Positions 32,548-44,520 are shown, counted from the first letter of the stretch. The stretch: DNA of 64,000 nucleotides from Sthenelais limicola (GCA_942159475.1 OW804094.1:18333067-18397066), one strand, 5' to 3'. Program-made: numbers and translations. The notes: generated by a model not told the origin, from the letters alone.

Positions 32548-32704
32548 AAATATGGAAATCATGAAGGAGATAAAAACCATGAATTCTTGAATATAGATTT
32601 TAAATATGTAAGGCAATACATTACGACAATAGAACACGTAGATCGAGTGGGAAATATGCGAGGGGTGGGGGTGGAATTGGTTGAAATAAGAGATTTTGAG
32701 GGAA

Positions 32705-33084
32705 CAGTCTAGGCCCACAGTTGGAAAAGTCCCTTCAAACGGAGGGAAAGCCTCTCGCCTCATACCGCAAAGTGCCATTATAACTCCATTAAGACCGCCA
32801 AATGTCATTATATTCCTATTAGAACGCTGAGTTCTAGGCCAGGAAACCGATTAGCGAAGTAGGCTGACATACCATTCTTATCTGATCAGAGGGTGAGTGA
32901 GTGAGTGAGATTGGTTGCTTTACGCCCTTATCAACACTTTGAAGTGTTATATCAAGGGCGGGAGAGCTGAGAGGGAGGCAGTTTATGATCATACCCAGGA
33001 AATAGAGATAGAGAAGAAGGGAGAGAGAGAAAGAGACAGAAAGGCACTTTAAGGTCTTACCCAGGACCAGAGGGTTGGACCTAG
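32705..33084 (-). mobile_element. Family B MITE split by a retroposon
   Basis: CAGTCTAGGCCCACAG starts at 32705. The element is interrupted at 32895 and resumes at 33068 with CAGAGGGTTGGACCTAGA, its right end. The interruption is the retroposon at 32895-33067. Confidence 0.88.
32895..33067 (+). mobile_element. SINE-like retroposon, copy 1 (nested)
   Basis: Begins GAGTGAGTGAGTGAG, then GGTTGCTTTACGCC, ATATCAAGGGCGGG and AGACAGAAAGGCACTTTA. CAGAGGGT on both sides (32887-32894 and 33068-33075) is the target duplication, extendable to 11 bases with one mismatch. There is no coding capacity. The resemblance to gastropod repeats with TTTTACGCC and GGCGGG blocks is from memory. Confidence 0.85.
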
Positions 33085-33448
33085 AGTTGGGAATTGATAA
33101 TGGCAAATGTGGAAAAATACACGAAACTCTGACATTTGTTGGCAACTGTCATCTGAGATCTGATATCTTTAAAATTTCTTTTACGATCTATGTGATTGAG
33201 ATGGTGGACCCATGTTCACTTCATTATTTTGATTTCTATTATTTTTTCCCTTCTTCAATTATTTCTCAAACGCGATTATTCAAGTAAGATTTTGGCCCAT
33301 GATCCTGAATATAAAATAACAGTATAATGTGTGACATGGCCGCATATTATTACAAGCCTGATTTCGCTCTTATCCCGTTAAATGGAATGGACTGTAGAAA
33401 GACTCAGATCAACGGGGGAAACAAACTATAACACCATGCAAGGCTATT
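33085..33448. other. No recognisable feature
   Basis: No gene or repeat supported. Confidence 0.45.
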
Positions 33449-33673
33449 GGGTCAGATTTTCAGAAAATGTACAATTGGCAGTTCTACATATTCAGTAATT
33501 TCTGCTAAAAAATGATAAATTTTGGGTATATCTGAGGATATTTGGTATGGCATTGATTTAAAGTATCAGTTCTGTTATGTCAAACTGCATTTTGAAGCTC
33601 ATTTCTGTCTTAAATGTGGGTTATTTGAGAGGATTGGTGAAGGTGAATTGTACATTTTCTGAAAATCTGACCC
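33449..33673 (-). mobile_element. Family A MITE, copy 16
   Basis: Complete, second subfamily, exact TATT duplication, small interior deletion. Confidence 0.93.
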
Positions 33674-34097
33674 TATTGCGCCTATTTGTAATCAGAAACC
33701 ATTTCTAACCATCGGGTCTCTTCTCAAATAGTAAAATTAAATAAACACTTTTAATGGAAATCCGAGAAATCATTTAGCTCAGATGAAAACCTAGCCCTAA
33801 CTCGGTTAATAGGATGTTCTCTTCCTAGAAGGTCGCCTTTCACCATGGTTGTTTTTTTTCTTTTTATCTTTGTTTCCTGAGATCAAAGTTATTAGTGCTC
33901 TGACCCAAATCTCGAAATGAGGTGGTAAAATGTGTTAAATATCTTGTATTATTCTAACATTTGCTAAGGGAATTGTTTTAAATTGAATAAAACTCCTTAG
34001 ATGACGGCCGTTGGGGAGAATACATTATTCTTTTGTGTGTGTTAGTTTAAGTTATCGTTCTTTTTTTACAACGTGTTTCCAATATATTAGTTGGTAG

Positions 34098-34240
34098 AAG
34101 GGGAGAATATCGCTGTATATCGGTTAGGGCCGGGGTGGAAATGATGAATCGATGTAGATATCATTAAAAGTTGTTGATTATGATTTTATTGATTACACAA
34201 GCTTTCGGGCTATGGACGCCCTTCTTCAGGTGTGAAGTAG
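34098..34240 (-). mobile_element. Hammerhead-like repeat, copy 1
   Basis: Shares CGCTGTAT, GGTTAGGGCCG and TTTTATT blocks with 34745-35075. On the minus strand the part at 34203-34229 reads CTGAAGA, a GGGC/GCCC stem with a 7-base loop, then GAAA: the order of the hammerhead ribozyme core (CUGANGA, helix II, GAAA). One A is left unpaired, and I see no convincing helices I and III, so activity is doubtful. Such cores are known in Penelope-like elements. That link is an inference. Confidence 0.5.
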
Positions 34241-34744
34241 TCAATATATTAGTTTCCTATTCCCATACTTGGTCACATAAATTGATATCTAAATGAACAT
34301 TATTTGTACTCAAAATCATTACACAAACAGGAACTATAATGAAATTTGAGCTTCTATGTAATAAATACTTGATGTATTTATTGTATATTATAAAACGCGG
34401 AGCAATTAACAGACGAAATTAATATCAATTCGACATGTCAATGTACCCCGGTCGATTTTTTGGTGACGATTAAAATCTTCCCAATCCAAGAAGAGACTCC
34501 TAGTTCAGATCTAGATTCACCCACTATTACTATGCAAGGTTCCCGCGTCCCAGACCACATCGAATTTAATGACTTTTAATGACTAATTTACATGATGATT
34601 TTAATGACTTTTTTAATGACTTCTCAGAGACAAAGTAACGGGATATTACAATCGTTTCTAATGGGTTCCTATTTACATTATACATGTATAACCTTTTCCT
34701 CAGAAAAAGATAGCCATATTAACATTTTCTTGGTAGTATAGGGG

Positions 34745-35075
34745 GGGGGGAGGTTTCGCTGTATACTGGTTAGGGCCGAATGATGAACTTGTCACATAGA
34801 GATTAAAATTGTTGTTCGAGTTGGTTTTATTAATTCATTTATTTTATTTGATAATGTATTTGAACGATATAGCACATTAAATAATGATAAATTTCTGTAG
34901 AAACCTATTTACTTGGTCATGGCAACGCACGAAATATAACTGCATCTTGTCAGTCATGCGTCTTTCCTTATATCAACAACAATGTTAAACAGTTTCAGCC
35001 AATCAAATATTTTTTTTAAAAAATAATCAAAAGCTTTCGGGCTAATTGTGCCCTTCATCGGGTGAGGTAATAATT
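34745..35075 (-). mobile_element. Hammerhead-like repeat, copy 2
   Basis: Same blocks as 34098-34240 (TTTCGCTGTATACTGGTTAG and AAGCTTTCGGGCTA). The core at 35035-35061 on the minus strand is CCGATGA, GGGC/GCCC, GAAA, with one core base changed. An AT-rich insertion separates the two ends. Confidence 0.5.
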
Positions 35076-35431
35076 CACATTTTCTTGCCGAGTCATAGTA
35101 TGTGTTAAAATAACATTCAGGAAATAAGTTACAGTACACAGTAAACAATAAATATCAACCAAAGAGATTACTAAATAAAGCTACTAGGGGCCCAGGCTAA
35201 ACTAGCTTTTCCAGGTGGGAAAATCGCCCTACCTGAGGTTAAGCCTCTAGCTTGTCTAGCCTAATATTATGAAATATGGCCTTATGAATCCTACAAGGTT
35301 CCAATATAATATTTCCAATTCCATAATTAAAGTACAAATCATTTCATTACATATGACTAGGCAAGAAAATGTGAAGGATTTTTTTAAATAGATTCTAGGC
35401 ACACATTAGGAGGCCATGACACCACTTGTCA

Positions 35432-35779
35432 ATAGGGGAGTTGCATGTGCCACTGCGCATGCCTGTCACAGTGCATGCTGGGACGGATTCCGTTCAAGTC
35501 TGACATACAAATATTTAGCAACATTTTTATCGAAAATTGCAAGAATGTTTTCACCAATATCACAGCTTGTATAAATGATCTATAAAAACCAAATGCATGA
35601 TGGGAAAGAAGGGGACTTGTGTAATGGAAACATGTATAACACATGGATATTGACATTAGAGCATTGACAAATATTCCATGCAAAACATGGCATGTTTTCT
35701 ATAGATTTTAGACTGTACCATTAGTCCCATAATTCAATGCGAATCAAGATTCAAAATGGCGGCTATGCAAATCCCCTAT
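35432..35779 (+). mobile_element. Family E MITE, complete copy
   Basis: 348 bp with inverted ends ATAGGGGAGTTGCATG and the complement of TATGCAAATCCCCTAT. The 5-bp duplication TGTCA is exact on both sides (35427-35431, 35780-35784). The interior has CACTGCGCATGCC, GCATGCTGGGACGGATTC and ACATGGCATGTTTTCTATAG. No coding capacity. Confidence 0.9.
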
Positions 35780-36374
35780 TGTCAATTACAGATGATAGGC
35801 AACATCTGGTTCATATGACACTCGATATGGGCTTTGTGAAATATATATAAACCTCTGATGAATAGAATAGTTGCAAATGGTAAGAAGGAGAGAGGGCCTT
35901 GTAAAAGGTTAAGGCTCTACTCACTGACGGGGGCGGGAGGAGGCAGATAGAGAAGATGGGGAGACATAGAGCGGGAGAAGAGGACGGGATAAAAGGGACA
36001 ACCTTGGGAGGAGGAGAAGGAGGATTGATGGCAAAGGTAAGATGGTTTCCCTGAATCATAGGAGAATATCTCTGGTACAAGTGCTTTAATGGATAGAGTG
36101 GTCCTCAGTATTCCACACTATGTACTGAATACCCAGCCAGAGCTAAGAATAATGTACTGAGAGAAAATAGGAAAAAACTAAATATATCACATTATATTCT
36201 AAAAAAAGTATGTCAGTTGTAAAGCTGCACTCTCAGTTAACGTCGGTAAAAAGAACTTTCTACATTTTCTTCCATTCTTTTCCAACCCACCTGAAAGTCA
36301 TTTGACAGAAATTTTGGAGGATTCTGTGTGGACAGACAGTGGTTGTTTTGGCTACAATAACAGGGCTCATAAAA
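35780..36374. other. No recognisable gene
   Basis: Purine-rich around 35885-36030, otherwise ordinary. Confidence 0.45.
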
Positions 36375-36440
36375 CGCAGTAGGCGTCCAATCACTGACAT
36401 ACCATTCCTATCTGATCTGCGAGGTTGTGAGCCTAGACTG
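36375..36440 (-). mobile_element. Family B MITE, end fragment
   Basis: CGCAGTAGGCGTCCAATCAC to GTGAGCCTAGACTG. Confidence 0.82.
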
Positions 36441-37073
36441 ATACCATCCTGTCCTCTTTGCACTTGGAGAGATACAAACTTAATCAAAACAATGCAGATC
36501 ATCAGGGGAATGGACTCAGAAGACGGGAGGTAAGGGTACATGTACCTCCAAAATGTCCAACTTCGCTGTACATAGTTATAATATATTTCGTTATTTCAAT
36601 ACATGCACAATTTCAAGAAATTCTCGCTATTTCTGTGTGGCATGAGAGAGATCATGTTACGGCTTGTGAATGATGATCCACGTTGTATGCCCTAACCTAT
36701 ACCACACCTGTACCTCCCCCCCCCGCCCCCCCCGCCCCCACCCCATATACTCTTAATCTCTCTCTCTCTCTCCGTCCCATCTGTCCCACTGCACATGCGG
36801 CAAGAGTTAAGTACATGTTATAAATTGTAAGATCTAACCCTAAAGAAGCACTTAATTTACCCCTTTTTACCCCAATCCCCATATCCTTAATCTCATGAGA
36901 CTCTCCTTTCTTTGTGATGTGTCAAATGTTAAGAATATGTATAATAGAAATCACAGGACTTAACCTGTTTTACCCCCCACCCCCATCCCCAATCACTAGC
37001 CCTCCTGTTTCCCCATCACACCCCCATATCCTCCTTCCCAGTGATTTCCCGATCAAATGTTAGGAACATACAT
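36441..37073. other. C-rich low-complexity stretch
   Basis: C-runs at 36715-36742 and a CT repeat at 36758-36774. No gene. Confidence 0.5.
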
Positions 37074-37308
37074 GGGTCAGATTTTCAGAAAATGTACAAT
37101 TCAACTTCACCAATCCTCTCAAATAACCCAAACTTAAGACAAAAATAAAGTTCAAAATACAGTTCAACCTAGCCAAACAGATTGTTAGAATCAATGCAAT
37201 GCCAAATATACTCGAATTTAGATAGTATTGTCCACATTGCAGTCTAATGTAGCAGAATTTATTAAATGTGTATAGCTGCTAATTGTACATTTTCTGAAAA
37301 TCTCACCC
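37074..37308 (+). mobile_element. Family A MITE, copy 17
   Basis: Complete, exact ACAT duplication, main subfamily. Confidence 0.93.
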
Positions 37309-38138
37309 ACATGTAGTCTTACCACACCGTGATCTCCTCGACACGGATTAAACCTCAACTTCCAAGTAAATATCAGTTAACTGTAAAATCAAATTAAAGA
37401 ACCTAACCCAATGGAGCACTAATTGTACTCGGTTTCTCACCCCATACCCGACACTACACCCCCTCACCCCCCCCCCCCCACACACACACACATACCCCCC
37501 ACCCCCACCCCATTCACCTGCCGATGTATGTAAACAGGTGGGAAGAACACCTTTAACATCTAAGATGGTGATTATAAGGTTGTCCTTGTTCCCACCAAGG
37601 TCGGCAGAGGGAGCCCTTGGTGGTTATTACCCAGGATTCCGTGCTATCTGAGTGCACGGTCTCAGCTCGAGATCTTCAAAGATCCCATCATGCAATGGGC
37701 ACAAGAGCACGAATACATCAATCTATTCTCTTGTATAATAAGTTCACAGTTAGGGGGGGGGTGATAGAATTGCGCAAATTTATTTTAATTACAGGATCGA
37801 ATCCCGTCCTTTAATTAGCTAATTATACATAGAATATATTAGGCCTAATAATATATATATAAATTGATTACAGATGAAACATATATTTGTCCTTGACAAT
37901 GCAAAAGAACATCATAACTTTTAGAATGCTTATTAAAAATGCTCAACCAGCTTGAAAATACTTATACTGCTCCCCTTAATACAAAAAAAAGCACATCCAT
38001 TTTCTTAAAACCGCGAATAAATATAAGTTTTTCTAAGATAAACAAATATATTGAGCTTCATAAGGTTCAGACATCCTAAATCACAAATCTTTTAAACGTT
38101 TACACTATTAAATACTCCAATATATCACCGCAATATAC
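37309..38138. other. No recognisable gene
   Basis: C-rich and CA-rich run at 37460-37512. The GGATCGAATCCCG at 37793 looks like a tRNA B box, but no tRNA arms surround it. Confidence 0.45.
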
Positions 38139-38374
38139 GGGTCAGATCGTCAGAAAAGATACAGTTGGCAGCTCTATACATTTAGTAAATTCTGCTAAAT
38201 TAGGCTGAAGAATGATGAATACCGAGCATATCTGAGTATATTTGGTTTTGTGTTGGTTTAATATATCTGTTCTGCTATGTTAAACTGTATTTTGAACCTT
38301 ATTTTTGTCTTAAATGGGGGTTATTTGAGAGGATTGGTGAAGTCGAATTGTATAATTTTCTGACGATCTGACCC
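38139..38374 (-). mobile_element. Family A MITE, copy 18
   Basis: Complete, exact ATAC duplication, same intermediate subfamily as 2393. Confidence 0.93.
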
Positions 38375-38956
38375 ATACACTCAATTCTGATAGCGCACAT
38401 TGGGTCCAATACAACCTCTGAATAGGAAAATATCAACAAATAAAATGTGGAAACTAGGATAGACTGAACGAGTATAAGAAGAGGCGAGTAGTAATTAGAC
38501 GAGCACATCGCACCCCTGTGAAGGATATATACCAATTATGCCAGGCACTCAGGCGAGACCAATTGATATAACTGTTGTACGTAGAATATAGCGTTTTATA
38601 CTTTACCGTTCCATATAAACCAACATAACATCCATACTAATTGTTCCCCTATACTATAACATTCAATAGGGGTGTTTGAATGAAGTTATGCAGGCCTTTT
38701 GGATCCAGGTGTGCTATATTTATAGTTCTACAGTACCAGATTTCTTTTTATGTTAGCATTCAGAAGATTTTAGGGATTAGATAGAATCAGGTAAATGTAT
38801 TGGTAGATCCGCTCTTTTCATTTTTTAAGAAATGTAGAAGACATCTGTAATTACTTGATTTGTGATTTGTATTACATGTAACAATGAGCGGTTCTAAGAA
38901 AAGGAGAAAAGAGTTGTAGAGTGTGGGTGTGTGTGGGGGGGGGGGGGGGAGGAAGG
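38375..38956. other. No recognisable gene
   Basis: AT-rich, with a G-run at 38936-38949. Confidence 0.45.
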
Positions 38957-38967
38957 ATTTAATCTGA

Positions 38968-39277
38968 GTGAGTGAGTGAGATCGGTTGCTTTACGCCTTT
39001 ATCAACGCATTTAATATGGTTATATCAAGGGCGGGAGAGCTGAGAGGGAGTGAGTGAGATTGGTTGCTTTACGCCTTTATCAACGCATTTAATATGGTTA
39101 TATCAAGGGCGGGAGAGCTGAGAGGGAGGCAGTTTATGATCATACCCAGGAAATAGAGATAGAGAAGAAGGGAGAGAGACAGAGAAAAGAGACAGAAAGG
39201 CACTTTATGATCTTACCCAGGAAATAGAGATAGAGAAGAAGGGAGGGAGACAGAGAAAAGAGACAGAAAGGCACTTT
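38968..39277 (+). mobile_element. SINE-like retroposon, copy 2, with internal duplications
   Basis: Flanked by an exact 11-bp duplication ATTTAATCTGA (38957-38967, 39278-39288), as expected for target-primed reverse transcription. The head (GTGAGTGAG, TTTACGCC, GGGCGGGAGAGC) is duplicated with a 78-bp period, and the tail (CCAGGAAATAGAGATAGAG, GACAGAAAGGCACTTTAT) is duplicated with a ~75-bp period. Confidence 0.9.
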
Positions 39278-39673
39278 ATTTAATCTGATATCCATCATAA
39301 TACTGATGAGAAATAAACCTGGCAATAATTGGATACATCGTTATATTCAGCAATTATTATAATATGTTTTTTGGGGGTTGCTTTTTTTTCAAACCGATTT
39401 TATTTTCTTATCCTGCCGACTTGGCTTCTACAATGTTAAAAAGATTTTATTCCGGTTTTATTTTTTGTCTTATTTATAATTATTACGTCTTATTGGTTTC
39501 ACCATCATACACACATAATGAATATACAAATATGATGTATTCTTAGAGAACAGCATTTATTTAACACAGTAAATAAAGCTGTTATGATATAGCAAAGGCA
39601 ATTCTAATAGCAATCGACCGTTATACTTCATAGCAAGTTTAAGGAATAACCTAATGAGGCTAATATGCTATAT

Positions 39674-39906
39674 GGGTCAGATTTTAAGAAATGTACAATA
39701 GCAGCTCTACAAATTTGGTAACTTTTGTTTAATTAGACTGAAAAATGATAAATAATGGGTATATCGGGTTGTCTTTGGCATTGTATTGATTAAAAATATC
39801 TCTTTTATTGTGTTAAACTGCATTTTGACCGTCACTTTTCAATTAAATTTGGGTTATTTGAGAGAATTGGTGAAGGTGAATTGTACATTTTCTGATAATC
39901 TGACCC
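39674..39906 (-). mobile_element. Family A MITE, copy 19
   Basis: Complete but diverged (GGGTCAGATTTTAAG). Flanks ATAT and TCAT differ. Confidence 0.9.
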
Positions 39907-40167
39907 TCATGATGTCTGACTTTTGTAATAAAGACCCGGTGTAGGGGATAAATAAGGTTAATATGTCACCAGATTATTCAACAGGATGTTGTAGATCGGT
40001 GACCAGTACAATATTTGTTGTACAATATAAATATATTATTCGAAAATCAATATCAATGTAAGAGGATATATATATATATTCTCAATAAGAAAGGATTTTG
40101 AGAGTGCTTCTCAAAATGATCAAGAGTTGTAAGGGGGAAATTAAATAGAGCAACATCTCTTTATGTA

Positions 40168-40372
40168 CAGTCCAGGTCCAAACCCTCAGATCAGATAAGA
40201 ATGGTAGGTCAGTGATTAGACGCCTACTTCGCTAATCGGTTTCCTGGCCTAGAACTCGGCGGGATTATAATGACATTTTGCGGTCTTAATGGAATTATAA
40301 TGGCACTTTGCGGTTTGAGGCGAGAGGCTTTCCCTCCGTTTGAAGGGACTGTCTCAACTTTGGGCCTAGACT
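40168..40372 (+). mobile_element. Family B MITE, near-complete
   Basis: CAGTCCAGGTCCAAACCC to TTTGGGCCTAGACT, with both interior near-repeats (GGATTATAATGACATTTT and GAATTATAATGGCACTTT). Confidence 0.92.
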
Positions 40373-40574
40373 ATATATACATGCATGCATGAGTAAATGC
40401 ATGCATATGCGTGAATCCACACATGTAGCTGACTGCAAGGCATATAAAGCGTCCACCAACTAGGTCTGCCTACCAGTGCTCTGTCCTGGCATGCACAAAT
40501 CATTATCCTAGCGTCTACCACAAACACACTAGTGGTAAGCGCAGGATCCAGGTAATTTGGGACCTGGAGTTTAC

Positions 40575-40735
40575 AGCAAGACGTGGAGGAGGAGGTGGAG
40601 GTGGTTGGTGGAGGAGGAGGAGCTAGAGGAGCAGGAGGAGGAGGTGGTTGTGGAGGTGGCAGTGGTTGAGGTGGCTGAGTGAGGGCTTGTTGGAGGCAAG
40701 ATATACACATGTACATCAGCCGAGGTGGAGGTGTA
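40575..40735 (+). repeat. GGA/GGT-rich tract
   Basis: GGAGGAGGTGGAGGTGG and GGAGGAGGAGGTGGTTGTGG. The frame of 127 codons on the minus strand is composition-driven and overlaps the end of a family B element. Confidence 0.85.
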
Positions 40736-40934
40736 GGAGCAAGGCCCAAGCAAACCCATAGTTAGAAACTACGGTAATATAAACTGAGACTATATCTAGG
40801 GACGCCCTCCTCGCTGACAAAGAGTCTTCTACCCTTCAGAGGCTGGTTCTCTACATACAGGACAAAGATAATTATTTCTAACACTCTTGGAGTGCATCTG
40901 TCAAACCTGGGGGTCGAGATTCTAAATGATATAT

Positions 40935-41169
40935 GAGTCAGAATTTCAGAAAATGTACAATTCAGCTTCGCCAATCTTCTCAAATAACCCAAATTTCAGA
41001 CGAAAATAAACTTCAAAATACAGTTCAACCTAACCAACCAGATTGCTAGCGTCAATGCAATGCCAAATATACTTGAATTTACCTAGTATTGACCAAATTG
41101 TAGCCTATTTGAGCATAATTTACTAAATGTGTAGAACTGCCAATTGTACATTTTCTGAAAATCTGACCC
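40935..41169 (+). mobile_element. Family A MITE, copy 20
   Basis: First bases are GAGTCAGAATTTCAG (one change from GGGTC). Exact ATAT duplication. Main subfamily. Confidence 0.92.
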
Positions 41170-41567
41170 ATATAAAGATTTTTATTCAAGTTGATCAGTA
41201 CAGTTACATGAAATGGACAGGAGCCTCTGCGAACAGACCTTCCTGGTCCGCCCATCATATACCTTCTCCAATCTCCAGAATAACGAAATAAAATACAAAG
41301 CACCACTTCTAGATACATTAGTCATCAGGTTAAAGCTAATACAGCACCAATTTACATTGAAAACTCACTACAGAGTCTATTAATATGATATGTGATATAA
41401 TGAGTAATAATTGTCTCGTGTAAGACATTAACCCAATAGACCTTGTTATAATCATATTTGGTTGATAACACCTGTTTACTAAATTTACAGAATTATCTGT
41501 CTCTGATAGGACATTAATCCAATATTGAGTGAGTGAGTGGGGAGGCGAATTGCAAAAAAAATAAAAC
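41170..41567. other. No recognisable feature
   Basis: No gene or repeat supported. Confidence 0.45.
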
Positions 41568-41758
41568 ACTCTAGGCCCAGGAATGGTATGTCGGTGATTG
41601 GACGCCTACTTCGCTAATCGAATTCCTGGCCTAGGACCAGGAGTTCTGATGGGATTATAATGGCATTTTGCGGTCTTAATGGAATTATAATGGCACTTTG
41701 CGGTTTGAGAGGCGTTCCCTCCGTTTGAAGGGACTCTCTCATCTTTGGGCCTAGACTG
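41568..41758 (+). mobile_element. Family B MITE, left part deleted
   Basis: CACTCTAGGCCCAGGAATGG skips the CTCAGATCAGATAAG block. The rest is complete to TTTGGGCCTAGACTG. Confidence 0.9.
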
Positions 41759-41771
41759 AAAAGTTTATTTC

Positions 41772-41880
41772 CAGTCTAGGCCCAAAGTTGAGAGAGTCCC
41801 TACAAACGAAGGTAAAGCCTCTTGCCTCAAACCGCAAAGTGCCATTATACTTCCATTAAGACCGCCAAATATCATTATAT
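41772..41880 (-). mobile_element. Family B MITE, half copy
   Basis: CAGTCTAGGCCCAAAG to CCGCCAAATATCATTATA. It lies 13 bases from the previous copy in the opposite orientation. Confidence 0.88.
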
Positions 41881-41914
41881 TAAATAATATTATATATATA
41901 CCGTATACGTATAT

Positions 41915-42149
41915 GGGTCAGATTTTCAGAAAATGTACAATTGGCAGCTGTACACATTGAGTAAACTCGCTAAATTAGGCTGCAATTTGGTCAATACTAG
42001 GTAAATTCGAGTATATTCAGCATTGCATTGATTCTAGCAATCTGTTTGTTTAGGTTGAACGGTGTTTTTACCTTTATTTTCGTCTGAAATTTGGGTTATT
42101 TGAGAGGATTGCTGAAGATGAATTGTACATTTTCTGGCGACTTCACCCA
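41915..42149 (-). mobile_element. Family A MITE, copy 21
   Basis: Exact ATAT duplication. Right end varied to CTGGCGACTTCACCC. Confidence 0.92.
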
Positions 42150-42733
42150 TATATGATAGATATACATATATATATAGCAAGAAAATGTATGTATAGCCAA
42201 GCGGTGAACATTAGTTCAGACACAATGTGTCAATAGTGAGGCATTCAAAGGCAACCCATTCACAATCGGACAAGCTTTTTCTTCCGTCACAATCCCTGGA
42301 CCTGGCCCTGCTGTATACAGGCAAATGACCCCGCACTGGGCTATTGTACGAGAAACGACTTAAAAATAACAGCTAATACAAACTCGCCATACACACTATT
42401 GGTGGAGGAAAATAACTGCAATTTATGCATCAGAATAACAAGGAAGACTATAACAATACCTAGCCATATATCTTAAGCATGAACTCTGGCTCTTTCTACT
42501 TCTCAGACCACTAAAGACGTCCCAAGTTTAAATTACCATAATTTGGGTCGGTCTGGGTAGGCCCCTGGACTTTCTATAATGCGTTAGAATTGGCTTTATT
42601 TTCTACAATTTCACATCATGCGTTTTCTGGACGATATTATTAAAAGTATCAAGTTGAATTTGAAACACGTTTAAGTCATAGGTTGGGAGCTTGAAAGGTA
42701 GCTAGAAATACAGTTGAGAAATGCTGACTAAAT
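42150..42733. other. No recognisable gene
   Basis: Single-copy-looking DNA without an identifiable feature. Confidence 0.45.
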
Positions 42734-42968
42734 GGGTCAGATTTTCAGAAAATGTACAATTGACAGCTGTACACATTGAGTAAATTCTGCTAAATCAGGC
42801 TGCAATTTGGCCAATACTAGGTAAATTCGAGTATATGCGGCACTGCAGTGATTCTAGCAATCTGTTTGGTTAGGTTGAACTGTATTTTGAACTTTATTTT
42901 CGTCTGAAATTTGGGTTACTTGAGAAGATTGAAGAAGGTGAATTGTACATTTACTGAAAATCTGACCC
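42734..42968 (-). mobile_element. Family A MITE, copy 22
   Basis: Exact AAAT duplication. Main subfamily. Confidence 0.93.
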
Positions 42969-43249
42969 AAATATAGTTTTAATGGGATTAGATATACACT
43001 AATATCCAAACATAAGTCTGTTTACTTTGGCGTCAAAAAAAGGATAAAAATTGAACATCGAGGAAAAGTGACACAACATAAAAATAAATAATAAGAGCAA
43101 AAAAAAATTAGATAAAAAGAAGAAAGTGAATTATACCTTGAAACACAGACCTATACACCAAACAGCAAAGGTCCTGTACTTTTAAATGAAGCAGTTTTAG
43201 AGCTACTATAAAAATCTCAATGGTACTTCAAATACCTCAACCTAAACAT

Positions 43250-43484
43250 GGGTCAGATTTTCAGAAAATATACAATTCAACTTCGCCAATCCTCTCAAAT
43301 AACCCAAATTTCAGACGAAAATAAAGTTCAAAATACAGTTCAACCTAAGCAAACCGATTGCTAGAATCAATGCAATGCCGAATATACCCGAATTTACCTA
43401 GTATTGACCAAATTGCAGCCTAATTTAGCAGAATTTACTCCATGTGTACAGCTGCCAATTGTCCATTTTCTGAAAATCTGACCC
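43250..43484 (+). mobile_element. Family A MITE, copy 23
   Basis: Exact ACAT duplication. Main subfamily. Confidence 0.93.
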
Positions 43485-43628
43485 ACATAGGAGTGTACCC
43501 CGGATAGTACTGCTGCATATGTTAGCACTGTACAGTATCGAGTGTGGAAAATCTTTCCTGAAACATTATGCTTCATATTGAATGAGTCTGAACAAATTCA
43601 GCGGGTAAACGATGGAAGAACTACTCAT

Positions 43629-43863
43629 GGGTCAGATTGTCAGAAAATGCACAATTCACATTTAGAAATCCTCCCAAATAACCCGAATTTGATACAAAAA
43701 TGAGACTCAAAACACAGTTTAACATAAACAAACAGATTGTTTGAATCAACTCAATACCGAATATACTCAAATATACCGGGTATGTATCATATTTTAGCCT
43801 AATTTAGCAGAATTTCATAAATGTGTAGAGCTGCCAATTGTATATTTTCTGAAAATCTGACCC
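43629..43863 (+). mobile_element. Family A MITE, copy 24
   Basis: Exact TCAT duplication. Third subfamily. Confidence 0.93.
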
Positions 43864-44306
43864 TCATAGAATTGCATGTCCTATTCTAGTAATCTGATAC
43901 CAATACTTGAATAAAAGTTCTATGATAAAATAATAATGATAGGCCGCCATATATATGCAAATCAGAATGTGTCCAAGTATATATTGAATATACGCCTAGA
44001 ATTTTATAAAACAATAAATTAAGGCATCCCATCAGGAATAAACTGAGACTACATCAAATGCTATCGTATCAATAATAAGTGAATAATTTTCCGGGTTCAC
44101 CAACTCGGGAGTTATTTATCAACCTTTTCTTACACCGTTCATACAAATCTACATAAATATGAAGTACACAATTACGAGCTAACAACCCAGACTTCACAAC
44201 GGACGCCAAACTTTTGCTTTCTAAGATTACTATTCTGTTTTTTGTTCATTGATCACATGTAAGCCACGTACGTGCTAATATAATCTCATATTAAACACAT
44301 ATATAT
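43864..44306. other. No recognisable feature
   Basis: AT-rich. Confidence 0.45.
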
Positions 44307-44520
44307 GGGTGAAATCGCCAGAAAATGTACAATTCGCCTTCACCAATTCTCCCAAATAACCCTAATTAAAGACAAAAATGAGGTTCAAAACACAGATCAA
44401 CGTAACTTAACAGATACTTTGAATCAACCCAATACCAAATATACTCAGATATACCTAATATTTATCATTTTCCAGCCTAATTTAACATAATTCACTAAAC
44501 ATGTAGAGATGTTCCGACCC
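44307..44520 (+). mobile_element. Family A MITE, copy 25 (right end deleted)
   Basis: GGGTGAAATCGCCAGAAAAT at the left. The right end keeps only CCGACCC, yet ATAT flanks both sides, so the deletion followed insertion. Confidence 0.88.

Noticed and set aside
37790..37806. GGATCGAATCCCG, like a tRNA B box
   Set aside because: No surrounding tRNA fold.
40366..40749. 127-codon minus-strand frame
   Set aside because: Pro/Ser/Thr-rich from a GGA/GGT tract, and it begins in a family B end.
43000..43250. A-rich stretch as a possible retrotransposon tail
   Set aside because: No upstream element or target duplication could be tied to it.
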